Shown piece by piece: positions 5,141 through 13,564 of a stretch of 33,561 nucleotides of DNA. Numbering within the stretch: the first letter of the stretch is position 1; each line of letters starts with the position of its first letter. A program made the translations under genes and the position numbers. The stretch lies in NCBI GenBank assembly GCA_045590155.1, contig JAZNQL010000028.1, positions 1 through 33,561 of the forward strand. Direction: 5' to 3'. Below the pieces are notes generated by a model. It searched no databases and was not told the origin of the DNA. It saw only the letters and a list, made by a program, of their open reading frames with translations. The stretch is from JAZNQL01 sp045590155 (GTDB lineage Bacteria; Bacillota; Clostridia; UMGS1883; UMGS1540).

Positions 5141-7444
5141 TTGAAAAAATATTTATCATTTTTACTATCGTTAACAATGATTTTTACACTTTCATCAACT
5201 ATTTGTGCACACTCACAAATAGAAGATGTTTTTTATTCATATAATTCTTTAAATGTTTTAAAAAACAGCGATTTTGAACAAGATATTACTTCTTGGGAAA
5301 TTTCGTCGAAACTAGAAAATTACACGGCAGAAGTTTCGGACGTGAAGGCATATTCAGGACTTTCGTCACTTCATTTATCGTCAACCAACGAGGTGTATGT
5401 ATATCAGAACATTCCTGTTTCGGAAGGCGATAAACTTATAGCAATGGTATATTGTAACCCCGAACAATATCCTTCGGGAGGATATTCCTTTGTAAGCGTA
5501 GAAACGTGGGGAGACGAAAAAACAGATTCTAAAAAAGTTAACAATCGTCTATCTGTTAATAAATGGAGCTGTGTTTCTGCGGAAATAAATGTTCCTGAAA
5601 ACAGCACTTATGCGCAAATAAAGATAGGGCTTGGTTTGGGTGGAAGTATATATGTTGACAATGTTGTTTTAATGCATTTCCCAAAAGACCGTTCGTGGGA
5701 ATATACAAAAGAAGAGCGTGCAAAGTTTAAGAAAAATGATTGCAAAATACAAACCGACCAGCTTTTCTACTATACAGAGTGGGAAGGCGGATATGCAGAT
5801 ATAATACCAAACGAAACCATACTCGAAAATTATTCTGACGGTTCTTTAAAGGCATATATAACAAAAAAAGACGGTACAGTTGTAACAGAAAAAACCTTTG
5901 AGGTTTTGTATTCAACTTTAGAGTTTAAAACGGCCGACTTAAAACCCACGTACGGCGAAATATTCATTGTTCACGCCGATGTGTATGATAAAGAAGGTGC
6001 TTTGGTGTCCGAAAGCAAGCATCAGATCATGTATTATTCGCGCCCCACTCATATTGATGAAAATGCAAACTGGATTAAAGAAGACGGCACACCTTTGGAT
6101 GTTATTTTGGGCGTAGCGCTTACAAGTGAAGAACAGATGGATTATTGTGTATCTTCGGGCATTACAGTTGTAAATGTGGGCTACACTCTTGATGCAGATT
6201 TAATTTTAACCCTTCTTGACAGAGCATGGGAACGCGGTCTTTATGCTATTGTATCTCTTTTTTCAAATGCAAACCCTTGCGGTAATTACCCTGTAAAGCT
6301 TATAAATACATTAACTGAAATAAAAGACCATCCCGCAATATTTGCATATTCAGTTCAGGATGAACCTGCGGCAGATTATTTCGACACAGTTTATGCTTTG
6401 CAGAATACATATCAGCTTATCCGTGATATAGACAGAAATCACCCTGTGTATATTGTAGAATCAAACATCAATTTCAGAAATAGCGGGACCTACGAAACAA
6501 CTTGTTGTGATTTCTATGCTGTAGATACTTACCCTGCCGACAGAGGAGTATATTCTTCCTATATGGGTCCCTTTGCAAAAGCTTTAGCAGAATACCAGCA
6601 AGAGAATCACAATAAACCCGTAGCTATGTATGCACAAAACTTTGACTGGAGAGATTTTTGTCCAAACGGCAACCAGTCACGGCATATGTTTTATCAGATT
6701 CTTTTTTCGGGAGTCAGATTTCCTGCATATTATACCGAGGAAAACGATTTGATGAATGTAGAAGATATGGCTAAAGGTATAGCACATTTCGGCAATCAGG
6801 ATTTGCCAATACTTTACGATTTGTTCTCAAAAGACAAATACGATATTTTAGCTTATGACATAAGTGGAAATGACAGTATGACAAGATTTGATTCATCCCG
6901 TGCATGGTACTATGTGTTCAGAGAAGGTAACGATACATATATAGCAGCAATAAATCTGCACGATGAAAATGAAAAACAGGTTATAATTCCAAATATAGAA
7001 GGTATACAGGGTAAACCCATTTCGATAGGCGATACTTCGGGCAGCAGCATTTCGGTAAACGGCTCGAATATTACTTTAAATCTTGCCGGCGGTGCTTGTG
7101 TAATGTATAAATACACAAAAGATTCTCACTTTACACTTTTAAACAGCTACGGCTATAAAGTGGGTGCACCCCTCGGTTTTGGCGAAACTGTGGCTGAATA
7201 TATCCCCGCAGAAGGCGAAACTGCAAAACCAAGAATAATAATAGCACAGTATACCATGGAAAACGGTGCATATAAGCTTGAAAAGATAAGCCTGACCGAT
7301 GCGCTTGCAGATGAGAAAGGTGTTTACAAGGCAGTTACAAATATATCAAAAAAGGATACGGACGAAAAATATAGAATATCTGCTTTTGTGTTTGAAAAGA
7401 ATACTTTAAAACCGCTTACAATACCTGTAACGGTTAAAAACTAA
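5141..7444 (+). CDS. Secreted CBM / glycoside-hydrolase-like protein
   Basis: 767 residues from a TTG start; AAGGAG lies 8 nt upstream and the signal peptide begins there, so the start is well supported. The signal peptide spans about 1-23 (ending ICA). A jelly-roll carbohydrate-binding module spans about 36-178 (KNSDFEQDITSWE at its start, IYVDNVVL at its end), and a beta-sandwich about 205-300. A TIM-barrel-like domain spans about 305-575, with FAYSVQDEP (402-409) giving the probable acid/base Glu408 after strand 4. It is followed by C-terminal beta-rich parts. The layout recalls GH2/GH42/GH5-like clan A enzymes, but I cannot name a family. A clear strand-7 nucleophile Glu is not obvious: the candidate stretch reads VAMYAQNFDW. 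No LPXTG, SLH or dockerin is seen, so it is probably released. It likely degrades a polysaccharide whose sugars feed the nearby isomerases. Confidence 0.75.
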   Translation: MKKYLSFLLSLTMIFTLSSTICAHSQIEDVFYSYNSLNVLKNSDFEQDITSWEISSKLENYTAEVSDVKAYSGLSSLHLSSTNEVYVYQNIPVSEGDKLIAMVYCNPEQYPSGGYSFVSVETWGDEKTDSKKVNNRLSVNKWSCVSAEINVPENSTYAQIKIGLGLGGSIYVDNVVLMHFPKDRSWEYTKEERAKFKKNDCKIQTDQLFYYTEWEGGYADIIPNETILENYSDGSLKAYITKKDGTVVTEKTFEVLYSTLEFKTADLKPTYGEIFIVHADVYDKEGALVSESKHQIMYYSRPTHIDENANWIKEDGTPLDVILGVALTSEEQMDYCVSSGITVVNVGYTLDADLILTLLDRAWERGLYAIVSLFSNANPCGNYPVKLINTLTEIKDHPAIFAYSVQDEPAADYFDTVYALQNTYQLIRDIDRNHPVYIVESNINFRNSGTYETTCCDFYAVDTYPADRGVYSSYMGPFAKALAEYQQENHNKPVAMYAQNFDWRDFCPNGNQSRHMFYQILFSGVRFPAYYTEENDLMNVEDMAKGIAHFGNQDLPILYDLFSKDKYDILAYDISGNDSMTRFDSSRAWYYVFREGNDTYIAAINLHDENEKQVIIPNIEGIQGKPISIGDTSGSSISVNGSNITLNLAGGACVMYKYTKDSHFTLLNSYGYKVGAPLGFGETVAEYIPAEGETAKPRIIIAQYTMENGAYKLEKISLTDALADEKGVYKAVTNISKKDTDEKYRISAFVFEKNTLKPLTIPVTVKN

Positions 7445-7471
7445 AAATAAGAAACTTTTTTCCTATCACAT

Positions 7472-7504
7472 AAAAAACGGCAGTGTAAACACCGCCGTTT
7501 TTTT
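7472..7504. terminator. Bidirectional terminator between convergent genes
   Basis: 14-bp arms (7472-7485 and 7490-7503) with one A-C mismatch on the plus strand that becomes a G-U pair on the minus strand. T and A runs flank it, so it serves both the glycosidase-like and the LOG-family genes. Confidence 0.8.
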
Positions 7505-7507
7505 ATC

Positions 7508-8068
7508 TTATATGGATTTAGTCTTCCTAAAACAATTTATCAAATTTATATCATCAACGCTTTCAAAAACCTCAAACATTGAATATACTTCTTTTGCAAT
7601 GGCGTTTTGCTCTACTAACGAATCAATAAGTAAAAGAAGTGAATTGTAAAATCCGTTCAAATTCAATATTACAATAGGCGTGTTAAGTCTATGGAGATAT
7701 TTAAGGGTAAGAACCTGAAAAAATTCATCCATTGTACCCATTCCGCCCGGTGCAATAATAAATATGTCAGCATGCTTTTCCATAAGCATCTTTCTTTCTG
7801 CCATAGTTTCAACAATAACTGTGTTGTCGCAGTCAAAAACTTCTTCAAATTCACTCATAAAGGTAGGGGATATTCCCATTATATATCCGTCCGATTCCCG
7901 TACCCCTTCTGCAACAGCACCCATACAACCTGTGGCTCCTGCACCGTATACTAAAGAAAATCCGTTTTCTACAATAATTTTACCAAGTTTTTTTATATCT
8001 TTTTTGTGACGTTCGGCAATTTTGTCGCTTGCTCCGCCATATACACAAGCATAATATTTTTTTGACAT
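7508..8068 (-). CDS. LOG-family (TIGR00730) nucleotide phosphoribohydrolase
   Basis: 186 residues, normal length. This Rossmann-like family cleaves cytokinin ribotide or AMP-type nucleoside monophosphates to free base and ribose 5-phosphate. Signatures: YACVYGGAS near the N-terminus, VYGAGATGCMGAVA for the nucleotide-binding loop, the MAERK segment with the catalytic Arg, and PGGMGTMDE matching the PGGxGTxxE signature. Once annotated as lysine decarboxylase, which is not supported for this motif. It is the last gene of the four-gene minus-strand operon, 18 bp after the AI-2E-family gene, with an AAGGAGG SD. In Firmicutes its physiological role is not clear. Confidence 0.92.
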   Translation of the reverse strand: MSKKYYACVYGGASDKIAERHKKDIKKLGKIIVENGFSLVYGAGATGCMGAVAEGVRESDGYIMGISPTFMSEFEEVFDCDNTVIVETMAERKMLMEKHADIFIIAPGGMGTMDEFFQVLTLKYLHRLNTPIVILNLNGFYNSLLLLIDSLVEQNAIAKEVYSMFEVFESVDDINLINCFRKTKSI

Positions 8069-8086
8069 AATAACCTCCTTAAAATC

Positions 8087-9199
8087 TTATATGTTGCTTC
8101 TCTTTTTTATATCGTCAGATATGAGTGAGTATATAGCAGAAGTAAGTGGCACACCGATAAGCATCCCTGTTATTCCCAAAAGACTGCCAAAAACTGTTAT
8201 TGCAGCAAGAACAAATACAGGAGGAAGTCCAAGCTTTTCGCCTACTACCTTGGGATATATAAAGTTTCCTTCTATCTGTTGCAATATAATAACAAACAAA
8301 ATAAAAAGTAAGGATTTTATTGGAGATACTGTTAAAATCATAATTGCACCAATACCTGCACCGATATAAGCACCGGCTATTGGAATAAGAGCGGTAAAAC
8401 CGATTAAGGTTCCTATCATTATGGCATATGGGAATCTGAAAATGAGCATCCCAATTATGCACAAAACACCTAAAATAACAGCTTCGGTACACTGTCCTAC
8501 AATATAGCCATGAAAACTTTTGTTAAAAACAGATACAACATATCTGATTTTAGAGTTAACCTTTTTTGGCAGATAATTCTTTAAAGCTTTTTTGCATTTG
8601 CTTGAAAGACTTTCTTTTCCTGCAAGAATATATACAGAAAAGATAATACTTATAAGAATTGTTGCCGTTAACGAAACTATGGACGTTATAGCTGCAAAAA
8701 TAGTTCCTGCGGCATTTCCTATACCGCTTGTTAAAACGCTTATTATTTTGCTTGCATAGTCATACCAGTTTACACCTGAAAGAGTTTTTTCGATAGTGTC
8801 CGGTAAAACCTTTGTAAAGGTTTCGTTATTAAGAAGTCTTTCAACTGCAGAAGGTATTTCCGAAAGCAAAAGCTTTATACAGGCAACAAGTTCAGGGATA
8901 ACCAAAAGTATCACAAGAGCAATTATTGCAAATAAAGAAAACAAAGCACAAATAAGACAAACTGGTCGTCTTGTTTTTATAACCCACTTTTTTTCTGCAA
9001 ATCTCTTAAAATAATGTTTTTCGTAAAAAAACATAAGAATGTTAAGAATATATGCTATTATGCAACCAATAATTAAAGGTGTAACTGCGGGGATAAGCTT
9101 TATAAGAAAAGATTCAAAGAGCGGCCAGTAATGAATACATAAAAACAGAATAAATATACTTGTAAGAATATATATCCAGTTTTTTCTCTCAAATTTCAT
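8087..9199 (-). CDS. AI-2E-family (PerM/YtvI-like) membrane transporter
   Basis: 370 residues, normal length. Two or three membrane helices at the N-terminus are followed by a soluble-looking part around 100-150 (IPSAVERLLNNETFTKVLP) and then about five further helices. Conserved family features include the helix with GYIVGQCTEAVILGVLC, the segment FPYAIMIGTLIGFTALIPIAGAYIGA, and the C-terminal VVGEKLGLPPVFVLAAITVFG followed by LLGITGMLIGVPL. Family members are pore-like exporters. Proposed roles include AI-2 export and sodium/proton antiport, and the substrate here is unknown. It starts 11 bp after the SLH-PstS-like gene and has a GGAGG SD. Confidence 0.92.
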   Translation of the reverse strand: MKFERKNWIYILTSIFILFLCIHYWPLFESFLIKLIPAVTPLIIGCIIAYILNILMFFYEKHYFKRFAEKKWVIKTRRPVCLICALFSLFAIIALVILLVIPELVACIKLLLSEIPSAVERLLNNETFTKVLPDTIEKTLSGVNWYDYASKIISVLTSGIGNAAGTIFAAITSIVSLTATILISIIFSVYILAGKESLSSKCKKALKNYLPKKVNSKIRYVVSVFNKSFHGYIVGQCTEAVILGVLCIIGMLIFRFPYAIMIGTLIGFTALIPIAGAYIGAGIGAIMILTVSPIKSLLFILFVIILQQIEGNFIYPKVVGEKLGLPPVFVLAAITVFGSLLGITGMLIGVPLTSAIYSLISDDIKKRSNI

Positions 9200-9210
9200 A
9201 TTTTGCCTCC

Positions 9211-10893
9211 TTAATTAAGTCTTCCGAATCCGGCAAGTTCAACACAGTCCTGTCCTGATTTTGTAAGCATAAATTCAGCCATTTTTCTTGCAGGAGAATT
9301 TTGCGGTGTATCTTTTCTCAAAACAATGTAGCTATTGCTTGATAAAGGATATGTTCCGTCTGCAATAGTTTGGTCTGTGGGATATACGCCGTCAATAGCT
9401 AAAAGCTTAAGCTCTGTTTTTGTGTTGTAAAAAAGGTCCATATTGTTAAAGTAGTAATATATGCTATAACCAAGACCGTAACCTGCAGGTGATTCTGTTT
9501 TGGAATTCATAACATCAGTAAGGATGTTGGACATAGTTTCTGAAGTTTCCTTTTGAATTTCGGGATGTATTTCATTTCCTGATAAAAAATACTTTTCCAT
9601 ATGGGAGTGCGAACCGCTGTCCGAATTACGGCAGAAAGGATACAGTAAAGCATCAGGACCGCCTAAAGATGACCAGTTTTTGTAAGCATTATTTACATAA
9701 AGATTGCTTATCTGTTCTTTAGTAAGCCCTTCTGCTGGATTTTCAGTATTTGTAAAGAAAATCATAGCATCGTAAGCTATGGGTATAAGTTCAAGCTCTA
9801 CATTCTTTTCTTTTGCAAGTGAGAGAATATCGCTTGAAGGATATATTGCGGCAAAAAGCATATCAACCTCGCCGTTTATAAGCTTTTGATAGGATGCGTG
9901 GCTTTTGCTGTGAACTGCCGGAAATTTAGGATGATTATATCCGTTATAAAAAAGGTTTGTAAAAACCGCCTCTGTAAAAGGATAGCTTGAGGTTGAGCCA
10001 TCAATAGTTGGCATATTCTTATCAAATCCATATAAAACTGCAAGATCAGAAGGATAAAACTGGCAGTTTTGAGCAGTATTCTTTAAAATATAAGCTACAT
10101 CATATCTTGTGGCAGGCTTTTGAGGATTTAAAAGTCTTTTAGGATTTTCAGGGTCGGAAATATCTGCGTCCGAAATATAGTTTGCACCTATATAGTCGTA
10201 AGCATCCTTTGCCCATTCTGATATTGTATCTTTATCTTTTGCTATAAAACTTCCAGGTCTTGGGCACCTCAAATCAGCAAACTGAAGAGCACGAAAAACC
10301 ATAGTGGTAATTTCTTCGCGTGTAACATTTCTGTGTGGCTCAAAAGAATATGAAGAAGTCCCTTTTATAATACCGCATTTATATGCACTCATTACTACGC
10401 TGTAAAACCAATCGTTTTTTGATACATCTTCAAAATGAACAGATTTTTGGGATTCTTGCATATTTTCAAGTCCCAAAAATCTCATAACCATTGCGGTAGC
10501 TTCGGCACGGGTTACATTGCCAAAAGGCATTGCCTCGCCTTTTTCGTTACCTCTTATAACTCCTGTTTTTGATAAAATCTGCATATCGTGGAATTCAGAT
10601 TGCGAGGGGTTGTAATCTGAAAATTCTGTATCTTCCGGAACAAACGCCTCAATTTCGCGGTCTTTATTTTCAAACGGAACAGTTGCATAAACATATCCGT
10701 TATAATATGCCGAAAGAGTTATAGGCTCCTTTGTATCTTTGTATCTTGCATAGGTTTTCCACGAATCGTTATCTGCAATATCATCGGGGAAGGGTATTTT
10801 AACAGTTTCAAAGTTTTTGTCTTCTGCTATTGCAGTAATGCAAAACGATAGCATAAGCAATACAGATAAAATAACACATAACAATTTTTTCAT
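9211..10893 (-). CDS. S-layer-homology protein fused to a PstS-like phosphate-binding domain
   Basis: 560 residues. Signal peptide about 1-23 (ending AIA). A short linker domain precedes about three SLH repeats at roughly 102-142, 153-203 and 222-275. The recurring SLH pattern is visible in GVIRG...NVTRAEATAMVMRFLG and GIIKG...NVTREEITTMVFRAL. From about 296 a periplasmic-binding-protein fold starts with TIDGSTSSYPFTEAV, the phosphate-binding loop typical of PstS. Later come AYDAMIFFTN, EQISNLYVN and the C-terminal GYGLGYSIYYY. Function: probably a wall-anchored phosphate or oxyanion capture protein. No pstCAB genes are adjacent. SLH domains usually bind pyruvylated secondary wall polymer. 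It lies in a tight operon between the DUF2500 and AI-2E-family genes. Confidence 0.85.
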   Translation of the reverse strand: MKKLLCVILSVLLMLSFCITAIAEDKNFETVKIPFPDDIADNDSWKTYARYKDTKEPITLSAYYNGYVYATVPFENKDREIEAFVPEDTEFSDYNPSQSEFHDMQILSKTGVIRGNEKGEAMPFGNVTRAEATAMVMRFLGLENMQESQKSVHFEDVSKNDWFYSVVMSAYKCGIIKGTSSYSFEPHRNVTREEITTMVFRALQFADLRCPRPGSFIAKDKDTISEWAKDAYDYIGANYISDADISDPENPKRLLNPQKPATRYDVAYILKNTAQNCQFYPSDLAVLYGFDKNMPTIDGSTSSYPFTEAVFTNLFYNGYNHPKFPAVHSKSHASYQKLINGEVDMLFAAIYPSSDILSLAKEKNVELELIPIAYDAMIFFTNTENPAEGLTKEQISNLYVNNAYKNWSSLGGPDALLYPFCRNSDSGSHSHMEKYFLSGNEIHPEIQKETSETMSNILTDVMNSKTESPAGYGLGYSIYYYFNNMDLFYNTKTELKLLAIDGVYPTDQTIADGTYPLSSNSYIVLRKDTPQNSPARKMAEFMLTKSGQDCVELAGFGRLN

Positions 10894-10903
10894 AAAAACC
10901 TCC

Positions 10904-11230
10904 TTAAGTAAAATCTATAAGGCGCGAGCCTTTAATTTTCAGTATTCCTTTTTGACCGGATTTGTATCCGTTATACGAAAATTCGGATACTTCAAATGTC
11001 AGTTTTTTATTTCCGCATAAGAATGTTACCAGATATATTTCTTTTACACAAGGAGAGGCACTTTTCTTATAAACATTTTTCTTGTGACATTCTTTTTTTA
11101 ACACGGTGGCAGAAATCTCTGTTACTTTCGAAAAACTGCTTTTTAAAATGCGTATAAAAATTCCTGCAAAAATAATAAAAGTAACCAGAATAAAAACGCA
11201 GTTTATTATGTTTCCAAAAATGTTTAGCAT
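10904..11230 (-). CDS. DUF2500-family small membrane protein
   Basis: 108 residues from the ATG at 11230. A reading frame extends upstream to GTG at 11239, but that codon lies inside the GAGGTG Shine-Dalgarno sequence, which stands 6 bp before the ATG. One N-terminal membrane helix (about 5-28) precedes a small beta-rich domain. The C-terminal pattern KLTFEVSEFSYNGYKSGQKGILKIKGSRLIDF resembles DUF2500/YhhM, in which a reader-domain-like fold ends with a Gly-Leu-hydrophobic-Gly-Ser/Thr-Arg motif. Function is unknown. It is the first gene of the operon with SLH-PstS, AI-2E-family and LOG genes, so it may act at the envelope. Topology: the globular part position is not certain. Confidence 0.65.
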   Translation of the reverse strand: MLNIFGNIINCVFILVTFIIFAGIFIRILKSSFSKVTEISATVLKKECHKKNVYKKSASPCVKEIYLVTFLCGNKKLTFEVSEFSYNGYKSGQKGILKIKGSRLIDFT

Positions 11231-11256
11231 AAACACCACCTCGTATTTCTAAATAA

Positions 11257-11286
11257 ATTATACCCCGAAAAAAGGCTTTTTGTCAA
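11257..11286 (-). promoter_or_regulatory. Promoter of the DUF2500-SLH/PstS-AI-2E-LOG operon
   Basis: On the minus strand TTGACA (11286-11281), an 18-bp spacer and TATAAT (11262-11257), 26 bp before the ATG. Confidence 0.8.
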
Positions 11287-11324
11287 TATAATACATTCGT
11301 TTTTCATTAAAATACCAAGCGAGA

Positions 11325-11353
11325 TTGACAAAAGAAAACAGTTGTGATAAAGT
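11325..11353 (+). promoter_or_regulatory. Promoter of the MBL-fold gene
   Basis: TTGACA (11325-11330), a 17-bp spacer and TAAAGT (11348-11353) with an upstream TGA making an extended -10. Confidence 0.7.
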
Positions 11354-11384
11354 ATTTTCAAAGAGTCTTGAGAGGAGTCTTAAA

Positions 11385-12566
11385 ATGAAGATACCTGAAT
11401 ATAACACGATTGCAGGATTACGACTTGCAGACCGTGATATAGGAAACGGCGGAACACAAATTTGCATAGAGAATACAAATCAGGAAGAATGTATGGACTA
11501 TGCCCGTTTGCTTGAAGAATGCGGGTTTAAAAAATATGATGAAAGAAAAATTCCGTGCTCAAAAAAAGACAACAGCACAAATCTTTTTTATACATATACA
11601 AGAGACGATGTGTATGTATTTATATCTTTTTGTGCACCGCTTTCTCTTGTGCAGATTACTGAAACGTTGCCAGAACCGCTTGTAAAAAAAGAACAAAAAA
11701 CTTGCGAAGGAAACGCACCGGTATTGCTTACTCAATTTAACATCAAGGGTGGAATGAGCTATGCTATGCAGCTTGCAGATTATAGCTTTATTCTGATAGA
11801 TGGCGGACTTTATAACGAAGAAGACTCACAACAACTATACGAATTTATGAAGAAAAAAACACCCATTGGCCAAAAGCCAGTGGTTTGTATGTGGTTTTTC
11901 ACTCATCCTGACATTGACCACGTTGAGCTTGCAACCGCATTTATCCGTGATTTTGCAGAAAAAGTAGATATACAGGCGTTTGCATATCAGTTTCCAAAAT
12001 GCGATAAAGTGGAACTGCTGTATCAGAACACAGACATAATAAAAACAAATATTGCAAATCTTGAAGAAAGCATACGTCTTTATTGCCCCAATGCTTTAAC
12101 TTATACTTTGCGTACAGGGCAGATATATAACTTTTGCGGAGTACAGGCAGAGATTTTATGGACTGCCGATATGCTTTTCCCGCATCCATTATTAACGGCA
12201 AACGATTTAAGCGCTGCTTTCCGCTTGCGTTTTTCGGGAGGCACAACGGCCCTGTTTTTAGGAGATTGTATGCAATTTTCGTGCCGTCAGATAGCATACG
12301 TTTACGGATATTATTTAAAAAGCGATATTCTTCAGGTTACACACCATGGCTTAATAGGCGGAGAGCTTGATACATATAAACTTATCGATCCTGAAGTTTG
12401 TTTGTGGCCAACACAGAAAGAACGCTTTGAAGGAATGATGAGCGAAAAATTCCATTGGTGTATAGGCGAGGGCGGTTGTGATTACAACGCTTGGATTCGT
12501 GATAACAGCGTACACCGTCGTACTCATTATCATATGGGCGAAAGAGCAACTATTCAAGTACAGTAA
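11385..12566 (+). CDS. MBL-fold metallo-hydrolase
   Basis: 393 residues from the ATG at 11385, which has GAGGAG 7 bp upstream. The open frame runs back to a TTG at 11325, but that TTG is the -35 hexamer. An N-terminal domain of about 105 residues is unrecognised. From about 112 a metallo-beta-lactamase fold follows: FILIDGG (135-141), then THPDIDH (173-179), a variant of HxHxDH in which the second His is Asp. Next come ALFLGDC with the metal-ligand Asp and VTHHG. This arrangement resembles the ComEC-like/competence MBL branch used as a stand-alone cytoplasmic hydrolase. Substrate unknown. Monocistronic, with a hairpin terminator shared with the tRNA. Confidence 0.8.
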   Translation: MKIPEYNTIAGLRLADRDIGNGGTQICIENTNQEECMDYARLLEECGFKKYDERKIPCSKKDNSTNLFYTYTRDDVYVFISFCAPLSLVQITETLPEPLVKKEQKTCEGNAPVLLTQFNIKGGMSYAMQLADYSFILIDGGLYNEEDSQQLYEFMKKKTPIGQKPVVCMWFFTHPDIDHVELATAFIRDFAEKVDIQAFAYQFPKCDKVELLYQNTDIIKTNIANLEESIRLYCPNALTYTLRTGQIYNFCGVQAEILWTADMLFPHPLLTANDLSAAFRLRFSGGTTALFLGDCMQFSCRQIAYVYGYYLKSDILQVTHHGLIGGELDTYKLIDPEVCLWPTQKERFEGMMSEKFHWCIGEGGCDYNAWIRDNSVHRRTHYHMGERATIQVQ

Positions 12567-12638
12567 ATATATATTGAAATAACAACCATACGGAAACAAC
12601 AAATTCGGTAAAAGATGAAAAGAGAATAGTGAAAAGAT

Positions 12639-12682
12639 AAAAGAACCTATAACTTTCTTTCGAAAATTGCAGGTTCTTTTTT
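12639..12682. terminator. Bidirectional terminator between MBL gene and tRNA-Arg
   Basis: 10-bp arms AAAAGAACCT (12639-12648) and AGGTTCTTTT (12671-12680) with a 22-nt loop. It is followed by T on the plus strand and by a U-rich run on the minus strand. It directly abuts the tRNA 3' end. Confidence 0.65.
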
Positions 12683-12756
12683 GGTGCCCCGGACAGGAAT
12701 CGAACCCGCATGAATGGAACCGGAATCCATCATCTTATCCATTAGACCACCGGGAC
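12682..12756 (-). tRNA. tRNA-Arg (anticodon CCG)
   Basis: A complete cloverleaf reads on the minus strand. The acceptor arms are 12756-12750 and 12692-12686 (7 pairs, one G-U), and the T-loop carries the GGTTCGATTC pattern. A 5-bp anticodon stem encloses the loop TTCCGGT, giving anticodon CCG at 12723-12721, which reads the Arg codon CGG. Discriminator base A and an encoded CCA (12684-12682) are present. No second tRNA is nearby. Confidence 0.93.
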
Positions 12757-12769
12757 ATCTACGATAGAT

Positions 12770-12778
12770 ATTTTAACA
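12770..12778 (-). promoter_or_regulatory. Possible extended -10 promoter of tRNA-Arg
   Basis: TGT followed by TAAAAT on the minus strand (12778-12770), 13 bp before the tRNA 5' end. No convincing -35 hexamer is seen. Confidence 0.35.
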
Positions 12779-12854
12779 CATAAAGGAAATAAAATAAATA
12801 CTTTTTCGAAAAAAATTTAAACTTTTGCATAAAATATAACCGAGGTGAAGAGTA

Positions 12855-13511
12855 TTGAACTGTATTGTACGTTTTTGCAAAAATGAAAAAAAGAGTTTTA
12901 GAATAAAATATTCAGATATTGAAGATAATGGTGTTGTGCTTCGAACAATATACAGACCTGAAAAGTGCGGAAATTTTCTGGAAAAAAGAATAGCGCATCT
13001 TTGCAGAGGATGTGAAATACTTGGCGATAATTCGTTATGGCTTGCATTGCAGAATATAGAAGGTATAATCAATAAGCTTGGAAAAAGTGACCTTGTAATT
13101 TTTACATCAGACAACGATAAATTGGACTTTGAGAGACTTTTGCTTCATAAAAATAACGTTTCTATTTTAACTGATGAAGATAATCTGGAAAAGTTATCCG
13201 AAAAAATTATTTCGCAAAGCGGTGCGGCGTGTGTTTATTCTTATAAAAACTTCAGCAGCTTTGAAAATAAAAATGTTCTTATATTGCCGGGTTTTTCAGG
13301 GAATGCGCCAAAAAACGCTGAAAAAGTTGTAAATCTTTCGGGGGAAATATTAGGTTGTTCCAAAGAAATTTTACCGCACAACATACATTATCAACCACCC
13401 CAAACCTTAAAAAGAGTGTGTATTGAGTGGGGGAAAGATGCGAAAACGCTGTCCTCGCTTATAAAATTTTACAATTTGCCCGCAGAAAATTTACATATTT
13501 TTTCGTTATAA
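12855..13511 (+). CDS. Hypothetical protein, not recognised
   Basis: 218 residues from a TTG start preceded by GAGGTGA 6 bp upstream; no ATG fits as well. No signal peptide or membrane helix is seen, so it is probably cytoplasmic. The N-terminal third is basic and Cys-containing (CIVRFCKNEKKSF, then HLCRGCEILG). The middle has alternating hydrophobic strands and helices, such as SDLVIFTSDNDKLDFERLL and NVSILTDEDNLEKL, and later NVLILPGFSG. This suggests an alpha/beta, Rossmann-like fold. I recognise no catalytic motif. It lies between tRNA-Arg and the M48 protease, which has its own promoter, so context does not reveal a role. An antisense reading frame over the same bases lacks coding character. 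Confidence 0.6.
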   Translation: MNCIVRFCKNEKKSFRIKYSDIEDNGVVLRTIYRPEKCGNFLEKRIAHLCRGCEILGDNSLWLALQNIEGIINKLGKSDLVIFTSDNDKLDFERLLLHKNNVSILTDEDNLEKLSEKIISQSGAACVYSYKNFSSFENKNVLILPGFSGNAPKNAEKVVNLSGEILGCSKEILPHNIHYQPPQTLKRVCIEWGKDAKTLSSLIKFYNLPAENLHIFSL

Positions 13512-13514
13512 GCA

Positions 13515-13543
13515 TTGAAAAAATTAAACTTATTTGTTAAAAT
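13515..13543 (+). promoter_or_regulatory. Promoter of the M48 protease gene
   Basis: TTGAAA (13515-13520), a 17-bp spacer and TAAAAT (13538-13543), immediately after the stop codon of the preceding gene. Confidence 0.65.
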
Positions 13544-13564
13544 ATCTTCGAAAGGAAGATGTAT

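Noticed and set aside
11325..11384. Upstream extension of the MBL-fold gene to a TTG start
   Set aside because: The TTG is the -35 hexamer of the promoter; the ATG at 11385 has a proper SD and transcription begins between them.
4212..12812. 13-mer ACTTTTTCGAAAA at 4212-4224 and 12800-12812 in intergenic DNA
   Set aside because: The same 13-mer also occurs within ygiQ (25717-25729), and it is AT-rich, so it is probably chance or a general upstream element.
12773..13114. Minus-strand 113-residue reading frame opposite the unknown protein
   Set aside because: Low-complexity hydrophobic sequence without SD, while the plus-strand gene has good start signals.
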